The notes under the pieces: model-generated
Told to the model about the DNA's origin: nothing
Database searches by the model: none
What the model saw: the letters and a program-made list of their open reading frames with translations, nothing else
Program-made: the position numbers and the translations under genes
Source of the DNA: Proteobacteria bacterium UBA6492
Lineage (GTDB): Bacteria > Pseudomonadota > Gammaproteobacteria > UBA6429 > Thiohalophilaceae
Direction: 5' to 3'
NCBI GenBank assembly: GCA_002436485.1
Contig: DJMK01000207.1
Span: forward strand, 1-7,945
DNA: 7,945 bases
Part shown: positions 6,422 to 7,945 of the stretch, piece by piece
Layout: the number at the start of each line of letters is the position of its first letter
Numbering within the stretch: the stretch's first letter is position 1

Positions 6422-6450
6422 ATTGTATATGGGCAGGTCTGGCAATTCAA
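6422..6450 (-). promoter_or_regulatory. Predicted sigma-70 promoter of rnpB
   Basis: Minus strand: TTGAAT (6445-6450), a 17-bp spacer, and TACAAT (6422-6427). The 5' base of the P1 helix is eight bases after the -10 hexamer, the expected distance for transcription starting at or next to the mature 5' end. The whole promoter fits between the rsmI stop and rnpB. Confidence 0.75.
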
Positions 6451-6457
6451 AACAGTA

Positions 6458-7315
6458 TCATGATTTGTCGTCTGCCAACGCCAATGCCTGTTGATACAGG
6501 CTATTTTTAGAATGGCCGGTCAGCTCGGCGGCCGTGCGAGCGGCCTCCTTCACGCTCATGGAACGTAATAACGCGCTGAGTAAACGTGTGACATCAACCT
6601 CTGCGACATTCGGTTCAGCTTGCCGCACATTACCCTCAACAACCAGCACCGACTCGCCTTTTTGTTGCTCCGGGTTTTGCTCTATAAACGCACACAATTC
6701 CTCGCAGGATTTTTGCATTACGGTCTCATAGGTTTTGGTCAATTCCCTTAGCAATGAAATACGCCGACTAGCTCCAAATATTTCGCATATCGCACTTACT
6801 GTTTCGAGTAATCGATGTGGCGCCTCATAAAACACCATGGTGGCCGATTGCTGTCGTAACGCTGTCAGGCGCCTGGCTCGGGCAATGGCCTTTGCCGGCA
6901 AAAAACCCTCAAACCAGAACCGGTCGGTGGGTAGCCCCGCAGCTGACAAGGCCGTTACCATGGCGCTGGCGCCGGGAATTGGCACGATTCGAATACTGGC
7001 ATCATGCGCCATACGCACCAGAAAATAACCGGGATCACTGATTAGTGGCGTACCGGCATCACTGATGAGTGCAACTGATTGTCCGGATTGCACACGATTT
7101 ATGATTTCGTTAGCCCGTTCACGTTCATTATGCTCATGAAGTGCCATCATTTGCTGATTGATGCCATAATGGGCAAGCAGTTTTTGACTATGGCGTGTAT
7201 CTTCGGCTGCCACCAGATCAACTGATTTGAGAATATCCAGTGCACGCTGGCTGATATCAGCAAGATTACCGATAGGTGTTGCAACTATATATAAAACACC
7301 GCCAGAGTCAGGCAC
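6458..7315 (-). CDS. rsmI: RsmI, 16S rRNA (cytidine-1402-2'-O)-methyltransferase
   Basis: SAM-dependent enzyme of the tetrapyrrole methylase fold (formerly YraL) that methylates the ribose of C1402 in 16S rRNA, the same nucleotide that RsmH modifies on its base. 285 residues, normal for the family. Seen: LYIVATPIGNLADIS at 8-22, VAAEDTRHSQKLL at 35-47, ALISDAGTPLISDPGY at 82-97, VPIPGASA at 111-118, AAGLPTDRFWFEGFLP at 125-140, FYEAPHRL at 162-169, and a C-terminal helical segment VKEAARTAAELTGHSKNSLYQ at 255-275. The start is GTG at 7315, with AAGGA seven bases upstream; the conserved LYIVATPIGN begins at residue 8, so little upstream sequence can be missing. Divergent from lpoA with a 49-bp gap. 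No terminator is seen before rnpB, so read-through into rnpB is possible. Confidence 0.97.
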   Translation of the reverse strand: MPDSGGVLYIVATPIGNLADISQRALDILKSVDLVAAEDTRHSQKLLAHYGINQQMMALHEHNERERANEIINRVQSGQSVALISDAGTPLISDPGYFLVRMAHDASIRIVPIPGASAMVTALSAAGLPTDRFWFEGFLPAKAIARARRLTALRQQSATMVFYEAPHRLLETVSAICEIFGASRRISLLRELTKTYETVMQKSCEELCAFIEQNPEQQKGESVLVVEGNVRQAEPNVAEVDVTRLLSALLRSMSVKEAARTAAELTGHSKNSLYQQALALADDKS

Positions 7316-7317
7316 GC

Positions 7318-7323
7318 TATAAT
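7318..7323 (+). promoter_or_regulatory. Candidate -10 box of lpoA
   Basis: A perfect TATAAT on the plus strand, 41 bases before the lpoA ATG. At the optimal distance upstream (7295-7300) the sequence is AACACC, a poor -35 match, and there is no TG extension. It would need an activator, or the match may be chance. It abuts the rsmI ribosome site on the other strand. Confidence 0.35.
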
Positions 7324-7327
7324 CCTT
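7323..7327 (-). promoter_or_regulatory. Ribosome binding site of rsmI
   Basis: AAGGA on the minus strand, seven bases before the GTG at 7315. It supports that rare start codon. Confidence 0.65.
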
Positions 7328-7364
7328 TCAGGTTAAATGCAGTGAAAAAAAGGCTAACGTTGTA

Positions 7365-7945
7365 ATGAAAACCCGCTATTTATTTTTGTTCATTCTAGCA
7401 TTAGGCATTGTCAGTTGTACCACCATCGAAAAGGGACCAGAGGTCTCCCTGCAGGATGGTGAAGGTCTGTTTGCCACAGGCGACTACGAGAATGCTTACA
7501 AGGCGTTCATCGATCAGGCAGAAAGCAGTGAAGGGACACAAAAAAGCTTTTTACGCATTCGCGCCGCCGCCGCCCTGGCCAGGCTTGAGCGTACACATCA
7601 GGCCAGGCAAATAATCGATAACATCAGTATCCAGGACATTGACAGCAATGGCCAACAGATACTCCGTCTGAGCCGAGCACACCTTGCACTGGCAGAACGA
7701 CAACCCGAGCAAGCACAACTCATTCTTGGCGAGCGTCTACCCGAGGATATACCGGCGATTTATCATGCCGAATTTCATGCTATTCGTGCCGATGCCTACA
7801 CAATGCTGGGTAACCGACTGGAAACAGCTCGCGAGCTTGTGGCACGGGAAAAATACCTGGTCATACCTGAACAGATAAAACAGAACCAGCAAAACATATG
7901 GGCCGCTTTGGCAACCATGAACGAACGCGCATTGCAGCAGCTACG
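7365..7945 (+). CDS. lpoA: LpoA, outer-membrane lipoprotein activator of PBP1A (N-terminal part, cut by window edge)
   Basis: Lipoprotein (formerly YraM) that reaches through the periplasm to stimulate the peptidoglycan synthase PBP1A. I translated 193 codons without a stop to the right edge. A lipoprotein signal is seen: MKTR, a hydrophobic core at about 5-17, and the lipobox IVSC with Cys18 as the lipidated residue; the +2 residue is Thr, not Asp, consistent with outer-membrane sorting. The rest is a helical, TPR-like N-terminal domain (FATGDYENAYKAF, RAAAALARL, AHLALAERQPEQAQLIL, RADAYTMLGN), ending with NQQNIWAAL, which resembles the N-domain of LpoA proteins. The C-terminal periplasmic-binding-like domain lies outside. 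AAAGG occurs 11 bases before the ATG, a rather long spacing. Identification rests on the lipobox, the TPR domain and the divergent position next to rsmI, which is the conserved lpoA location. A different TPR lipoprotein is possible but unlikely. Confidence 0.88.
   Translation, partial: MKTRYLFLFILALGIVSCTTIEKGPEVSLQDGEGLFATGDYENAYKAFIDQAESSEGTQKSFLRIRAAAALARLERTHQARQIIDNISIQDIDSNGQQILRLSRAHLALAERQPEQAQLILGERLPEDIPAIYHAEFHAIRADAYTMLGNRLETARELVAREKYLVIPEQIKQNQQNIWAALATMNERALQQL

Noticed and set aside
5980..6445. Several open reading frames on both strands across 5980-6445
   Set aside because: They lie across RNase P RNA and its flanks; their translations show no family features.
7560..7574. 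GCC triplet run in lpoA
   Set aside because: It encodes a short alanine run in a helical TPR-like region; ordinary for this domain.

Overview
The window is a conserved chromosomal cell-wall and division region from a Gram-negative bacterium, most likely a gammaproteobacterium outside the Enterobacterales. This rests on an LpoA lipoprotein gene, a MurE with the meso-diaminopimelate signature DNPR, an A-type RNase P RNA, and the order lpoA <-> rsmI - rnpB - mraZ. That order matches the arrangement I recall for Pseudomonas, not E. coli, where rnpB lies elsewhere. Base composition looks balanced and I see no prophage, insertion sequence, CRISPR array, tRNA or sign of recent transfer. I cannot name the genus.

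Layout, right to left, because nearly everything is on the minus strand. At the right edge lpoA runs rightward on the plus strand and leaves the window. A 49-bp divergent spacer separates it from rsmI (minus). rsmI is followed within about 45 bp by rnpB, the RNase P RNA, which has its own promoter squeezed into that gap. A spacer of about 340 bp then holds a probable rnpB terminator, an AT-rich stretch with a perfect 17-bp palindrome, and the promoter of the dcw (division and cell wall) cluster with a three-repeat MraZ operator. The cluster runs leftward as mraZ - rsmH - ftsL - ftsI - murE - murF, with murF cut by the left edge.

The cluster genes are packed extremely tightly. mraZ and rsmH are 4 nt apart, rsmH and ftsL share one base (TAATG), and ftsL/ftsI, ftsI/murE and murE/murF each share an ATGA stop-start. 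This points to one translationally coupled transcript starting at the mraZ promoter and repressed by MraZ itself. Functionally, MurE and MurF make the UDP-MurNAc-pentapeptide precursor in the cytoplasm, FtsI crosslinks it at the septum, and FtsL is the divisome scaffold protein that works with FtsI. LpoA, across the divergent junction, activates the elongation-side synthase PBP1A. RsmH and RsmI both methylate the same 16S rRNA nucleotide (C1402).

I found no undescribed system. The points most worth a second look are the degenerate MraZ operator, the palindrome in the rnpB-mraZ spacer, the tandem U-tracts after rnpB, the short P3 arm of rnpB, and the very short cytoplasmic tail of FtsL. All are modest.
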